64,000 bases of DNA. It comes from Grimontia kaedaensis. Its GTDB lineage: Bacteria; Pseudomonadota; Gammaproteobacteria; Enterobacterales; Vibrionaceae. The notes beneath the pieces were generated by a model, which saw only the letters and a list, made by a program, of their open reading frames with translations, was not told the origin of the DNA and did not search any database. This document shows, piece by piece, positions 49,885-58,113 of this stretch. A program made the translations under genes and the position numbers. The stretch is taken from the NCBI RefSeq assembly GCF_023746615.1, contig NZ_CP082275.1:2418001-2482000 (forward strand), given 5' to 3'. Position 1 is the stretch's first letter, and the number at the start of each line of letters is the position of its first letter.

Positions 49885-51255
49885 ATGACGAAGTTATCAG
49901 GCATGGTAATGCCACTAAGGATAAAATTGCTGGTACTGGCAATGCTTCCTTTGCTCTTGATGTTTGGCCTTATTATTGGATTGGTGGTGATTCAGTCCGA
50001 TGCACTGTCTAAGAATCAAGCCAATCTCATCCGTTCGGAAACCCTCTCGTCCAAGAAACAAGAATTGCTCAAGTACGTAGAACTTGCCCGGGCATCAATT
50101 TCTCCGGTTTATGACGCTGCCAGCGAAAACGATGAAAAAGCAAAGCAGCAAGTTATCGATATTTTGAATAACCTCACTTACGGTGAAGATGGCTATTTCT
50201 TTGCCTACACCTATGATGGCACCAACCTGGTTTTGCCCTATCAGCCTGAGTTTGTCGGCCAGAATATCTGGGAAGTGGAAGACAGCCGAGGGTTCAAACT
50301 CCTACAGGCGCTGATTCGTACCGCCCAGCAAGGTGGCGGTTTTGTTGACTATTACTGGCATAAACCATCCCGTAAAGAACAGGTAAAAAAGCTTAGTTAC
50401 GCCATTGGCCTCGATAAGTGGGGTTGGATGGTAGGTACCGGTGTTTACATTGATGACATCGAGATTCAGGTCGAATCCGTTCATAGCAAAATTGACGAAA
50501 CCATCAGCAAGACCTTCATCGGTTTGGGGATCGCGCTGATCATCACTATCGGGATCGTGGTGAGTCTTACCACCAGCATTCACATCAATGCACGCGAGCT
50601 GGCCGACCAAAAACTGCAGGCACTCAACCGACAGCTTATCGAATCTCAGGAAGAAGAACGTACCCGCGTTGCACGAGAGCTTCACGATGGCATCAATCAG
50701 ATTCTCGTCTCTGTGAAATATCGTCTCGATAACATCAAAGACGCTAAATCTGACAGTGAACGCCGACAAAGCATCATGTTAGGCCAATCAACCTTGAGTG
50801 AAGCAGTCCGCGAGCTTCGTCGTATATCCAAAGATTTACGTCCTGCCTTACTTGATGATCTTGGGCTTTTGGTGGCATTGGAAGATCTCGCCAAAGAGGT
50901 CTCCCAGCGCTCTGGGATGCACGTATTGTTTGAGCACCATCTGGATATGAGCAAGGTATCGAAATCAGCAGAGATCACCCTGTTCCGTGTCGCTCAGGAA
51001 GCACTCCACAATGCTGAGAAACATGCTGAAGCAAAAGCAGTAGACATGATTTTGCAGGAAGAAGAGGGTGAAATTGTGCTAACCATCGCTGATGACGGCA
51101 TCGGTTTCGAAGAACATAGAGTATCGAACACCAGCCAATCGATGGGCTTAAAAAATATGCGAGAGCGTATCGAGAACCTCGATGGCACCTTCTCTATCAG
51201 TAGCTTGCACGATCAGGGAACGGAAGTGCGGGCAATTGTCCCCATCGCGGTATAG
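49885..51255 (+). CDS. Cache-domain sensor histidine kinase, NarX/DesK-type
   Basis: 456 residues. Membrane helix 1 (LLVLAMLPLLLMFGLIIGLVVI), a periplasmic single-Cache domain (~residues 40-210) with GYFFAYTYDGTNLVLPYQPEFVGQN and KWGWMVGTGVYIDDI, membrane helix 2 (GLGIALIITIGIVVSL), a HisKA_3 dimerisation helix with phosphoacceptor H267 in ARELHDGINQ, and an HATPase domain (EALHNAEKHAEA, DDGIGF, GLKNMRERI). ATG at 49885 has GGAG spaced by six; the frame opens earlier at 49831. Single-Cache kinases bind small organic acids; adjacent to a TRAP operon, this one probably reports its substrate. Confidence 0.92.
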   Translation: MTKLSGMVMPLRIKLLVLAMLPLLLMFGLIIGLVVIQSDALSKNQANLIRSETLSSKKQELLKYVELARASISPVYDAASENDEKAKQQVIDILNNLTYGEDGYFFAYTYDGTNLVLPYQPEFVGQNIWEVEDSRGFKLLQALIRTAQQGGGFVDYYWHKPSRKEQVKKLSYAIGLDKWGWMVGTGVYIDDIEIQVESVHSKIDETISKTFIGLGIALIITIGIVVSLTTSIHINARELADQKLQALNRQLIESQEEERTRVARELHDGINQILVSVKYRLDNIKDAKSDSERRQSIMLGQSTLSEAVRELRRISKDLRPALLDDLGLLVALEDLAKEVSQRSGMHVLFEHHLDMSKVSKSAEITLFRVAQEALHNAEKHAEAKAVDMILQEEEGEIVLTIADDGIGFEEHRVSNTSQSMGLKNMRERIENLDGTFSISSLHDQGTEVRAIVPIAV

Positions 51256-51291
51256 ACGCAGAAAGGATTTAAGAGTCACAAGGAGAAACTC

Positions 51292-51942
51292 ATGACCACG
51301 CTATTACTTGCAGACGATCATGTCCTGCTACAGGACGGATTGATGGAGCGCTTATCCAAACAGCCTCAGTTCACCATTATTGGTGCCGCAAGTGATGGAG
51401 AATCCGCTATTGAGCAGTCTTTGGCGTTGGGACCGGATATCCTGCTTACTGATATTTCCATGCCGAAAAAAACCGGTTTGGAGGTACTGAGTGAACTGAG
51501 GGAGAAAGCCCCGGAAATCAAAGTCGTCATCCTCAGTATGCACAACAACAAGGAGTACATCGTTTCTGCATTCCGCGGAGGTGCCAAAGGTTATGTACTG
51601 AAAGATGTATCTTCTCAGGAATTGGTTCAGGCTCTGGATATCATTGCAGGCGGTGGTTCTTACTTCAGTGCCGGGGTTTCCGAAACTCTGATGGAAAGCA
51701 TGAGCCAGATGGAAAACAAAGAACACGATGACAACACCCCTACTCCCAGAGAAAAAGATGTGCTCATTCTCATCGCTAACGGCGCTTGCAACAAAACCGT
51801 CGCCCGCGAATTGAACATCAGCGTACGCACCGTGGAAACACACCGTTTGCGAGTGAAGAAAAAGCTCGGTGTGACCTCAACAGCAGGCTTAGTGAAGTAC
51901 GCCATCGAGCAAGGCTGGGTCAAAGGGGAAATTGAACACTAA
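51292..51942 (+). CDS. NarL/FixJ-family response regulator
   Basis: 216 residues. Receiver domain with acidic pocket LLADDHVLLQDG and phosphoacceptor D54 in LLTDISMPKKTG, then signalling Lys in YVLKDVSS, and a C-terminal LuxR-type HTH: PREKDVLILIANGACNKTVARELNISVRTVETHRLRVKKKLGVTS. Starts 36 bp after the kinase and has AAGGAG before the ATG, so it is the cognate partner. Likely targets are the divergent TRAP operon and perhaps the gene at 52124. Confidence 0.95.
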   Translation: MTTLLLADDHVLLQDGLMERLSKQPQFTIIGAASDGESAIEQSLALGPDILLTDISMPKKTGLEVLSELREKAPEIKVVILSMHNNKEYIVSAFRGGAKGYVLKDVSSQELVQALDIIAGGGSYFSAGVSETLMESMSQMENKEHDDNTPTPREKDVLILIANGACNKTVARELNISVRTVETHRLRVKKKLGVTSTAGLVKYAIEQGWVKGEIEH

Positions 51943-51969
51943 CCATTCAGAAAGCGAATTCAGCGACGC

Positions 51970-52016
51970 TTACGATTCACGTAAAAAATGTCGGTACGAT
52001 TCGCCCGATAACGTAC
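51970..52016. promoter_or_regulatory. TACG/CGTA inverted-repeat pair
   Basis: TTACG-N5-CGTAA (51970-51984) and GTACG-N13-CGTAC (51994-52016), ~110 bp before the gene at 52124. They share the CGTA half-site of the cluster at 49821-49849. Confidence 0.4.
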
Positions 52017-52123
52017 GGATTCTCAGATGGTTTTTGTTCTCACTTTTTGACTAAAGCTAACGAATTTCCTGCCGAAAAAAGTAATCTGTATGTACTAATC
52101 GAACTGAATGATGGAGGGTTGTT

Positions 52124-52813
52124 ATGAATCAGGAGCAATTCCCTATCCCTGAATACCCCACACTTGCCTTCAAAGGGGTGTCGTTTCAGTCTCTTAACCA
52201 ACAGGCACCTAATTACGCCAACACGGCAAGATGGTATGCAAGGCTTATAATCTCTGCTGCCTTCATGCTGTTTGCTGTGATAACGACGGTATCCTGCCTC
52301 TACTTTGGTCTCACCACAGACATTTTCTTTATCGCCACACTCGTCGGTACCTTGTTGGTTTACATGATATCCATGCCAGTGTTGACCAAAGCTTTCGTTA
52401 CATCTGAACGCATCAAGAATAAAATGAAGGCCAAAAAACGCCGCTTTTACTTGCGCTCGCTTGCCAATACACCAATAAACGATCGTCTCGATGTTGCCAA
52501 TTCAATATGGGAAGCACTGCGGAGTGAGGAGTGGTCTTTATGTATCACTTACGCGCACGCAGCAGACCGTACACGCACGGTTTATTGCTGCCAGCAGATC
52601 GGAAAAATTGCCTCAGAATTGACGCATACCACACCAGATGTGTACACCGATGCTATGCTTAAAACAATGAATAATCAAAGAGGTAGCGTACGGTATTTCT
52701 TTGACATCCTGAGCATGCTTGGCGAGCAACAGTTCCACGAAGAACATGAAGCGGAGAAACATGTTCGCAATACAGAGCGGATTATGGTGGACGATATTTT
52801 CACGCACCGCTAG
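52124..52813 (+). CDS. two-helix membrane protein of unknown function
   Basis: 229 residues. Residues ~40-95 form two membrane helices (LIISAAFMLFAVITTVSCLYF and IFFIATLVGTLLVYMISMPVL); the flanks are soluble. The C-terminal ~130 residues (RIKNKMKAKKRRFYLRSLANTPINDRLDVANSIWEAL onward) are helical and cytoplasmic. No family recognised. GGAGGG precedes the ATG. Located after the two-component system with TACG-type sites upstream, so it may belong to the same regulon (inference), otherwise isolated. Confidence 0.75.
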   Translation: MNQEQFPIPEYPTLAFKGVSFQSLNQQAPNYANTARWYARLIISAAFMLFAVITTVSCLYFGLTTDIFFIATLVGTLLVYMISMPVLTKAFVTSERIKNKMKAKKRRFYLRSLANTPINDRLDVANSIWEALRSEEWSLCITYAHAADRTRTVYCCQQIGKIASELTHTTPDVYTDAMLKTMNNQRGSVRYFFDILSMLGEQQFHEEHEAEKHVRNTERIMVDDIFTHR

Positions 52814-52846
52814 CCAGGTATTTCTTTTTGCCGACATGGAGCACGC

Positions 52847-53587
52847 ATGAAAATAGTTCTCGTCACTGGCGGTAGCAGCGGCATTGGTCTTCAAACCGTG
52901 CTTTCCTTTCATGATGCAGGATATAAGGTCATTACCTGTTCCCGAAATGAAGAAAAGTGGAATCAGGCAATGGCAAAATATCCACAACTTTCAGCGGTCG
53001 ATTACCTGCCCTTAGATTTGAAAGATGTTCATCAGGTTGACCGTTTCTTCGGCTATATACGCGAGAACTATGGCCATATCGACATCGCCATCAACAACGC
53101 CTCACCCATCATTGAATCACGGGGGGAGTTTGCTGCCCTCCCGATAGATGCACTCTACAGCACCATGATCAGTGATTACTGGGTGCCTGCATTATGTCTT
53201 CGCTATGAACTTCCTTTGATGCAGGAAGGTGCTTGCATCATCAATGTCAGCTCCGTTAACGGGGTTCGCCCAACCCCGAATGCCGCCATGTATTCCGGTA
53301 CCAAGCATGGGCTTGAGGGGATTACACGATCTGTGGCAGTAGAAGCGATCCGAAAAGGAATTCGGGTAAACAGTGTAGCTCCAGGTGTTACCTGGACACC
53401 TCGCTGGGAACAAAAACAGGAAGAAATGGGAACATCACTCAAACAGACCGTAGAGAGTCAGGTGCCCTGCCAACGGTTTGCCGATCCGCAGGAAATTGCG
53501 GATGCGATTGTTTGGCTGAGTTCCGATAAAGCAAAATACATCGTCGGACATACCTTGGTCATCGACGGCGGATTGAGCCTGACATAA
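52847..53587 (+). CDS. short-chain dehydrogenase/reductase
   Basis: 246 residues. Classical SDR: LVTGGSSGIGLQTVL cofactor loop, CSRNEEKW (Arg after the second strand suggests NADP(H)), INNASPI, catalytic Ser in INVSSVNGV and YSGTKHG (Tyr, Lys), PGVTWTPRW and a C-terminal VIDGGLSLT. Substrate unknown. Starts 33 bp after the gene at 52124 with GGAG nearby, so it may be in its operon. Not closely related to the hydroxybutyrate dehydrogenase at 43203. Confidence 0.92.
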   Translation: MKIVLVTGGSSGIGLQTVLSFHDAGYKVITCSRNEEKWNQAMAKYPQLSAVDYLPLDLKDVHQVDRFFGYIRENYGHIDIAINNASPIIESRGEFAALPIDALYSTMISDYWVPALCLRYELPLMQEGACIINVSSVNGVRPTPNAAMYSGTKHGLEGITRSVAVEAIRKGIRVNSVAPGVTWTPRWEQKQEEMGTSLKQTVESQVPCQRFADPQEIADAIVWLSSDKAKYIVGHTLVIDGGLSLT

Positions 53588-53603
53588 ATAATGAGAACCA
53601 AAG

Positions 53604-53636
53604 CAAAGAGGCTGCATTTAGCAGCCTCTTTTCGTT
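53604..53636. terminator. bidirectional terminator
   Basis: AAAGAGGCTGC / GCAGCCTCTTT stem with ATTTA loop, between the convergent SDR and VIT/VWA genes. Confidence 0.85.
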
Positions 53637-53656
53637 TAGTTTCGTTCACGACGTTT

Positions 53657-55747
53657 TTATCGATTTTGCTTCCTGCCAACCATCACTCGGCCAATACCGA
53701 ACAACATCATAGTCAGCAAAACCAGGATGTTCATACTGCCGCCACTGCTACCACCGCCGGAATGCGTCGGAGCGGGTTGGGTAAACATCGGCTGAGTATT
53801 ATCAGCACGCGTTGGTTTCACCGGTTTGCTCTGTCTCACTTCACGGGCGCTTTGCTCTTTCAGCACTCGTGTCTGGTTTTTGCGTTCCATACCCAGCTGC
53901 TGAAAAACTTCTTCCTCTACCACCAGAAGCGAGGTGTAATCGGTCAACAAGCCATATTCCAGCGCGATATCTTCAATCGCCTGCTCTTTGTCGCTGTCCT
54001 TTTGCTCCAGATAATCCATTTGCTCCTGCAAGTCACGAATCGCTGAGAACGCCCACATTCTCTCGAGCTCAGGATGCTCAGTCGCAGAGTCTGGCAACAT
54101 TACTTTGGTGCGGTATTCACGGGACTCACCACCAATATCCATAGTCAGCTTGATATCCGCCTCGCCGCCTTTGAAGTAATGACCAAACACAGTCAATTGC
54201 TCACCACGGTAGAGACTGCTGATTTGCTCCGGTGTCAGGTCTTTAATTTTCACGTCATCAATATCGAGTTGGATATTGCGGTATGCCTGATAGGTCAGCT
54301 TACTGGTGATGTTCATCAGGTGACCAATAATGTCATCTGCGTTGGATACCGACGTTGCCACACCATTGGACAACTTGGTCATCGGCACCAATAGCGGCGT
54401 ATTGGCACTGTTACCCATGATGAAAGTAAACAGGCGTACATCGTGTTTTTCCATCAGCTCAAAGAAGCGGCGTTTTTCCGTTACTCCCACATTCGCTACA
54501 CCGTCTGTGACCAAGACAATACCAGTAGGACGATCATCATCCAGTTTGCGAATAGCCGCAGAGATGCCTTCATATAAATTGGTGCCGTTATTGGGTTCAA
54601 CCTGCTCGACCGACTGCAATGCTTTGTTGACGTTCGCAGAGTTGGCCGCGACAAATCCGCCGGTTAAATCATAGGTATTGCTGTCAAACATCACGACGCG
54701 GAATCTGTCTTCAGGAGGTAACTTGCCCAGCCCCTGACGAACACCTTCCACCAGCGTTGAATATTTGCCAGACATGGAACCAGATTTATCCAGAACAAAC
54801 ACCCAATCACGTCCTTGCGTCACTCGTGTCAAATCATCACCCGGCGTGAATGTCAGTTTCACCGTACCGCGCTTTGAAGCCTGAGGGTCACGGTACGACA
54901 CCATATCGACACGGCCCGGCAAACCATCCTGTAAACGCCAGTAGAAAACCACGTCCTGATGGAGTCTCATCGAAGCCTGCACGGTTTGCTGGGACTCGCC
55001 CTCTTGCACCGTATTAGCGATGTGATTAGTGATATTCGCTTTCCACGAGGTGTGCTCTCCATCAGCTTCCTGACTAATAACTGCCGAAGGGTGAGCAGGC
55101 AGCCTTACACCATCAACAGGGTAAGAAGAACGCAATGTCACGTTGAATGAAAAGTCTTGTTCGACTTTGTCGTTGCGGGTCCAAAAGCTATTTTTCGCTT
55201 CATCTACACCGCCTTCTTCCAATGGATACACATAACGCCCGATGCCATGATCCAGCAGTGCGTCTTGCATATACACAAGCTTCACTTTCACACTCTGCTG
55301 GGGCTGTACTGGGTACACCCTCATATCAAAGGTTTTGAATTCGTCTTTTTCTGTCAGTGCTGTGGCGTTGCCCTGCGCTTTTTGGTCGTCATAGATTTTA
55401 CGGGCTTTTTCCTTGGAAACCGACTCTGCGATTACCGGTGAGCCGTTAATCCAGTAGATGAACTCGCCGACAACGGCTTTTTGTGGAACGGGAAAGGAAT
55501 ACAGGGCTTCCAGTTCAACATTGTTTGGGTTGTAGAACGTCTGTTCTATCGACGTGGTGGCGTAGCCATCCTGAATGGCGACATCAACATGGTGGGATTC
55601 AATTTGAAGATCTTTATGTTGGCTGTTGACGGGTTTGAGGAGTCCCGCCGCCAACGCTTTCGGCGAAAACGTGGCGATAAACATGGTGACAAGTAATACG
55701 CCCCATATGGCGATTTGTGAAATCAATTTCGGTCGGTTCAGCATCAT
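53657..55747 (-). CDS. VIT/VWA-domain surface protein with a GlyGly-CTERM-like tail
   Basis: 696 residues. N-terminal hydrophobic signal; an inter-alpha-trypsin (VIT) domain (~40-170: EALYSFPVPQKAVVGEF, KFYDDQ-type KARKIYDDQKAQG, FDMRVYPVQPQQSVKVKLVY); a VWA domain (~310-490) with MIDAS motif DKSGSMSG and later DGVAN; a C-terminal region; then a Pro-rich linker, THSGGGSSGGS, one hydrophobic helix (MNILVLLTMMLFGIGRVMV) and a basic RKQNR tail. It resembles the marine proteobacterial sortase-target group, but the tail is of the GlyGly-CTERM type processed by rhombosortase. No sortase or rhombosortase is in the window. Two adjacent ATGs are possible starts. Confidence 0.86.
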   Translation of the reverse strand: MMLNRPKLISQIAIWGVLLVTMFIATFSPKALAAGLLKPVNSQHKDLQIESHHVDVAIQDGYATTSIEQTFYNPNNVELEALYSFPVPQKAVVGEFIYWINGSPVIAESVSKEKARKIYDDQKAQGNATALTEKDEFKTFDMRVYPVQPQQSVKVKLVYMQDALLDHGIGRYVYPLEEGGVDEAKNSFWTRNDKVEQDFSFNVTLRSSYPVDGVRLPAHPSAVISQEADGEHTSWKANITNHIANTVQEGESQQTVQASMRLHQDVVFYWRLQDGLPGRVDMVSYRDPQASKRGTVKLTFTPGDDLTRVTQGRDWVFVLDKSGSMSGKYSTLVEGVRQGLGKLPPEDRFRVVMFDSNTYDLTGGFVAANSANVNKALQSVEQVEPNNGTNLYEGISAAIRKLDDDRPTGIVLVTDGVANVGVTEKRRFFELMEKHDVRLFTFIMGNSANTPLLVPMTKLSNGVATSVSNADDIIGHLMNITSKLTYQAYRNIQLDIDDVKIKDLTPEQISSLYRGEQLTVFGHYFKGGEADIKLTMDIGGESREYRTKVMLPDSATEHPELERMWAFSAIRDLQEQMDYLEQKDSDKEQAIEDIALEYGLLTDYTSLLVVEEEVFQQLGMERKNQTRVLKEQSAREVRQSKPVKPTRADNTQPMFTQPAPTHSGGGSSGGSMNILVLLTMMLFGIGRVMVGRKQNR

Positions 55748-55885
55748 TGCCTCCTTTACCTTCTGTCATCCGAGAGTTTTTCTCCTGTCGACCAGTAGGT
55801 TGAACGAAGGCATAGAAGCCACAAAGCCCGTCAGTCAAAGTGGCGAATGATGATACTGCGGGTACTATCGGGCGTGACTTTTTGG

Positions 55886-56629
55886 CTACTCTTCCCCGGT
55901 TTCAAATTCATCAAACAACGGAAACGTCCAACGACGTAATGCGATAACCATAGAAGTACCATGTCGCTCCTGCATGGATAAATCACTGTCGCTGTTGCAC
56001 GATTCATAGAACTCTTTGACCAGACGTTGAATGCGTTGCTGAAATTTATAATTGGTTGGCAAGGACATCAGCCCGGTCGACATCACCAGTTTTTCGTCGT
56101 CCTTGGCAAAGTGCGTGCGGAAGAAAGTCTTAATGACCTGTTGCTGAAAAAATTGTTGGATAGGACCGCCGGCAACCCAGGAGAATGATGGAGAGATTTT
56201 TAGCTTAATGCGGTTTCCCGGCATCAGCTCAATCACCTTGATGCGATCAAGGTGAGCCAGCTTCTGAATTAACTGAGGTTCATTAAGATTGTACTGGCTA
56301 AGGATTTGTTCGAAGCGATAGCCGTTGGTGATACAAACCGCCACCAGAAGTAACGCCTTATCAGCTACTAACTGCTCTTCCTGCTCCCAAGTCAACGAAG
56401 AAAGGCTCTGACTCTCTTCTTCAGCAAGTTTAAACAGCGCCGTCATTTCCAAATCAATCAGGTTGCACACCGCCGACAAACGCTCAAGGCTCATACTGCC
56501 CCCGTTTGAAAAAAGCCGCTTTACCGAACCTTCGCTCAAATCCAGCGCTTTTGCGACATCCTGATAATTCACACCGCGTGATTTTAACTGTTTTTTCAGC
56601 GCCTGAATGACCTGATCACACTCTGACAT
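55886..56629 (-). CDS. XRE-type HTH transcriptional regulator
   Basis: 247 residues. N-terminal Cro/C1-type HTH (LKSRGVNYQDVAKALDLSEGSVKRLFSNGGSMSLERLSAVCNLI) joined to a ~170-residue C-terminal part with an HTH-like YNLNEPQLIQKLAHLDRIKVIELMPGNRIKL and FFRTHFAKDDEKLVMSTGLM. The combination occurs in marine gammaproteobacteria, function not known. CTCTCC-type complement gives AAGGAGAG before the ATG. It is upstream of the VIT/VWA gene on the same strand and could regulate it. Confidence 0.87.
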   Translation of the reverse strand: MSECDQVIQALKKQLKSRGVNYQDVAKALDLSEGSVKRLFSNGGSMSLERLSAVCNLIDLEMTALFKLAEEESQSLSSLTWEQEEQLVADKALLLVAVCITNGYRFEQILSQYNLNEPQLIQKLAHLDRIKVIELMPGNRIKLKISPSFSWVAGGPIQQFFQQQVIKTFFRTHFAKDDEKLVMSTGLMSLPTNYKFQQRIQRLVKEFYESCNSDSDLSMQERHGTSMVIALRRWTFPLFDEFETGEE

Positions 56630-57122
56630 TATTCTCTCCTTGATTAGCCACTTAACGTTAAGCGGAATCTAGTTAAAAGCCAAGCGGATGTCTGCTTGCC
56701 TGTTCAAAGAAGAACATTTCCTCCGCTTTACGGGATCATCCAATTGCAGGGAGTTACCCAAAAGGCGCTCCTAAGAAATCCGCGGTTAAAAAAGCCCAAA
56801 AGAAGAAACGTTAACACCAGCTTTTAAGTAAAACACCGCTTCATCAGAGGTGGCGTTTTGGGCTTTTGATCCTTTCCACTTTAGAAGGGGGAAGTTAGAT
56901 GCAGGCTTGGTTTTTGGATTGGTTTTGGACAATTTTGAGTTAGGAGTAACGTTAGTGGCTGTCTAGGTCAGATAACTTCAGATAAGGGAAAGTGAAGCAG
57001 AAGACGTTGTTGTGTTCGAAAGCATTGGCTGAGATTTTGTTTCTGCGACAAATGCATTGACTCACTGGCGGTGAGGTAAAACGTATGTAAGACAATAAGG
57101 ACCTATATGTCTTACCAACAGC
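56630..57122. other. intergenic region, 493 bp, edge of cassette array
   Basis: No complete gene. On +, a stop-to-stop frame ending in a lysine-rich GAPKKSAVKKAQKKKR then TAA (to 56814) looks like the tail of a decayed gene. GTAAGACA / TGTCTTAC (57087-57115) forms a hairpin beside the stop of the last cassette gene. The region marks the downstream edge of the integron cassettes, whose last attC is missing. Confidence 0.5.
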
Positions 57123-57578
57123 TTAATTTTGATTACCGCTTAATTCATTAGCTAGAATCGAATACAACTCATCAAACTGCCTAATGTTCACCGGCACTAT
57201 GAGTTTTTCATCATTCTGTTTTAACTCAATGATCATTTCTTTTTCTTTATAGCCATTTGAACTTTGCGACACATCCAAAATTTTAATTTTGGATATTTTG
57301 TCGATGTTAAATTCTTTTACCGCACCATCAGTTCTTACATGAACAACCTCTTTACCATTAATTAAGATTGATTTTGTCAATCGTCTTTCTTTAATCATTC
57401 TCTGAACCGCACCTATACTTAGTAGAGCCCAAATCCCGAGTATAGCTGAAGGATCTTCGAGCATTGGCGATATACCCTGCTTTATAACTGTCAGTGTAAA
57501 TGGAACAGTACCCGCAACAAAGATCAGTATTAGATGTCTAGCCCTCCAAAGAAGGCTATAGTCGTAAGTTTTCACCAA
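57123..57578 (-). CDS. cassette-borne membrane protein of unknown function
   Basis: 151 residues. Two hydrophobic helices at ~12-70 (LILIFVAGTVPFTLTVI and AILGIWALLSIGAVQRM), then a soluble part with HVRTDGAVKEFNIDKISKIKILDVSQ resembling a bacterial PH-like domain. Starts with TTG at 57578 or GTG at 57575, behind GGAG. It is the last open reading frame of the cassette array; no attC is visible downstream, so it has lost its own recombination site or the array was truncated here. Preceded by a 29-codon ORF in the same cassette. Confidence 0.65.
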   Translation of the reverse strand: MVKTYDYSLLWRARHLILIFVAGTVPFTLTVIKQGISPMLEDPSAILGIWALLSIGAVQRMIKERRLTKSILINGKEVVHVRTDGAVKEFNIDKISKIKILDVSQSSNGYKEKEMIIELKQNDEKLIVPVNIRQFDELYSILANELSGNQN

Positions 57579-57580
57579 GA

Positions 57581-57670
57581 TTAGTCTCCTGTCTTAATGC
57601 ATTGGTATCTAGAAGTTCCTGTCCTGCCAACACTCGCCCTAACTCTAAAGATCTCGGTCTCAAAATTCAT
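57581..57670 (-). CDS. 29-residue small ORF in a cassette
   Basis: ATG at 57670 follows a near-perfect GGAGG ribosome site five bases away. It encodes MNFETEIFRVRASVGRTGTS and nine more residues, ending at TAA directly in front of the next gene's start, with which it is likely coupled (the GGAG for that gene overlaps its end). Could be a leader peptide, a true small protein or an incidental frame. Confidence 0.45.
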   Translation of the reverse strand: MNFETEIFRVRASVGRTGTSRYQCIKTGD

Positions 57671-57683
57671 TGAACCTCCATTC

Positions 57684-57790
57684 GCTTAACGCTGCAAATA
57701 AACGGCTAAAAATAGTTGGCTAAAATTTGTGAGGTACGAACAAAGCCAACTGTTTTTTGTCCGCACTTTTAATTTGCTTTGTTAGTATGC
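57684..57790 (-). repeat. integron attC site of the 76-codon cassette
   Basis: Minus strand begins GCATACTAACAAAGC and ends GCAGCGTTAAGC; the R' core GTTAAGC fits GTTRRRY. Inside are complementary arms (TTGGCTTTGT / GCCAACT). The first ten bases are the exact reverse complement of the cassette's own start (58044-58035). Confidence 0.8.
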
Positions 57791-57791
57791 T

Positions 57792-58022
57792 TTATTTTTG
57801 AGGCCAAATAGCGGGCTTTACAAAACGACTGCTATCGAAACTACCAACTAAACTTTTAGCCTTATACATACCTGACTTTATTGAAGCTATTTCATTTGTG
57901 TTCAGCTTGACTGTGTAGTCGACCATCGCAGGCCCTGTTTGAACCAGATACGTGAGAAATATCTCCTCACCTCTTTCAAAACAAACATAGCTCCATTGTT
58001 CTTCCTCAATTACGATATCCAT
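57792..58022 (-). CDS. cassette gene, 76-residue protein of unknown function
   Basis: 76 residues, acidic N-terminus (DIVIEEEQWSYVCFERGEEIF) then a basic tail; no family recognised. ATG at 58022 lies 13 bp after the cassette start GTTAGTATGC. The stop overlaps the surroundings of its attC. The whole cassette (57781-58044) is bounded by a perfect 10-bp inverted pair GTTAGTATGC / GCATACTAAC, the hallmark of a gene cassette. An IS1111-type element was inserted immediately upstream. Confidence 0.6.
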   Translation of the reverse strand: MDIVIEEEQWSYVCFERGEEIFLTYLVQTGPAMVDYTVKLNTNEIASIKSGMYKAKSLVGSFDSSRFVKPAIWPQK

Positions 58023-58113
58023 CGATTCTCACTAGCATACTAACGAATGACATGGATTCCCCCTCATGAGGATTTGCCACACTTAGGTGTCGCGTTAAAT
58101 ACCGGAGGTAACC

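Noticed and set aside
56650..56814. Lysine-rich protein gene on +
   Set aside because: Frame ends in KKSAVKKAQKKKR but has no start codon after the upstream stop; at most a decayed tail.
57087..57115. attC site of the last cassette gene
   Set aside because: Only an eight-base hairpin; no AAC or GTT core boxes of an attC are found.
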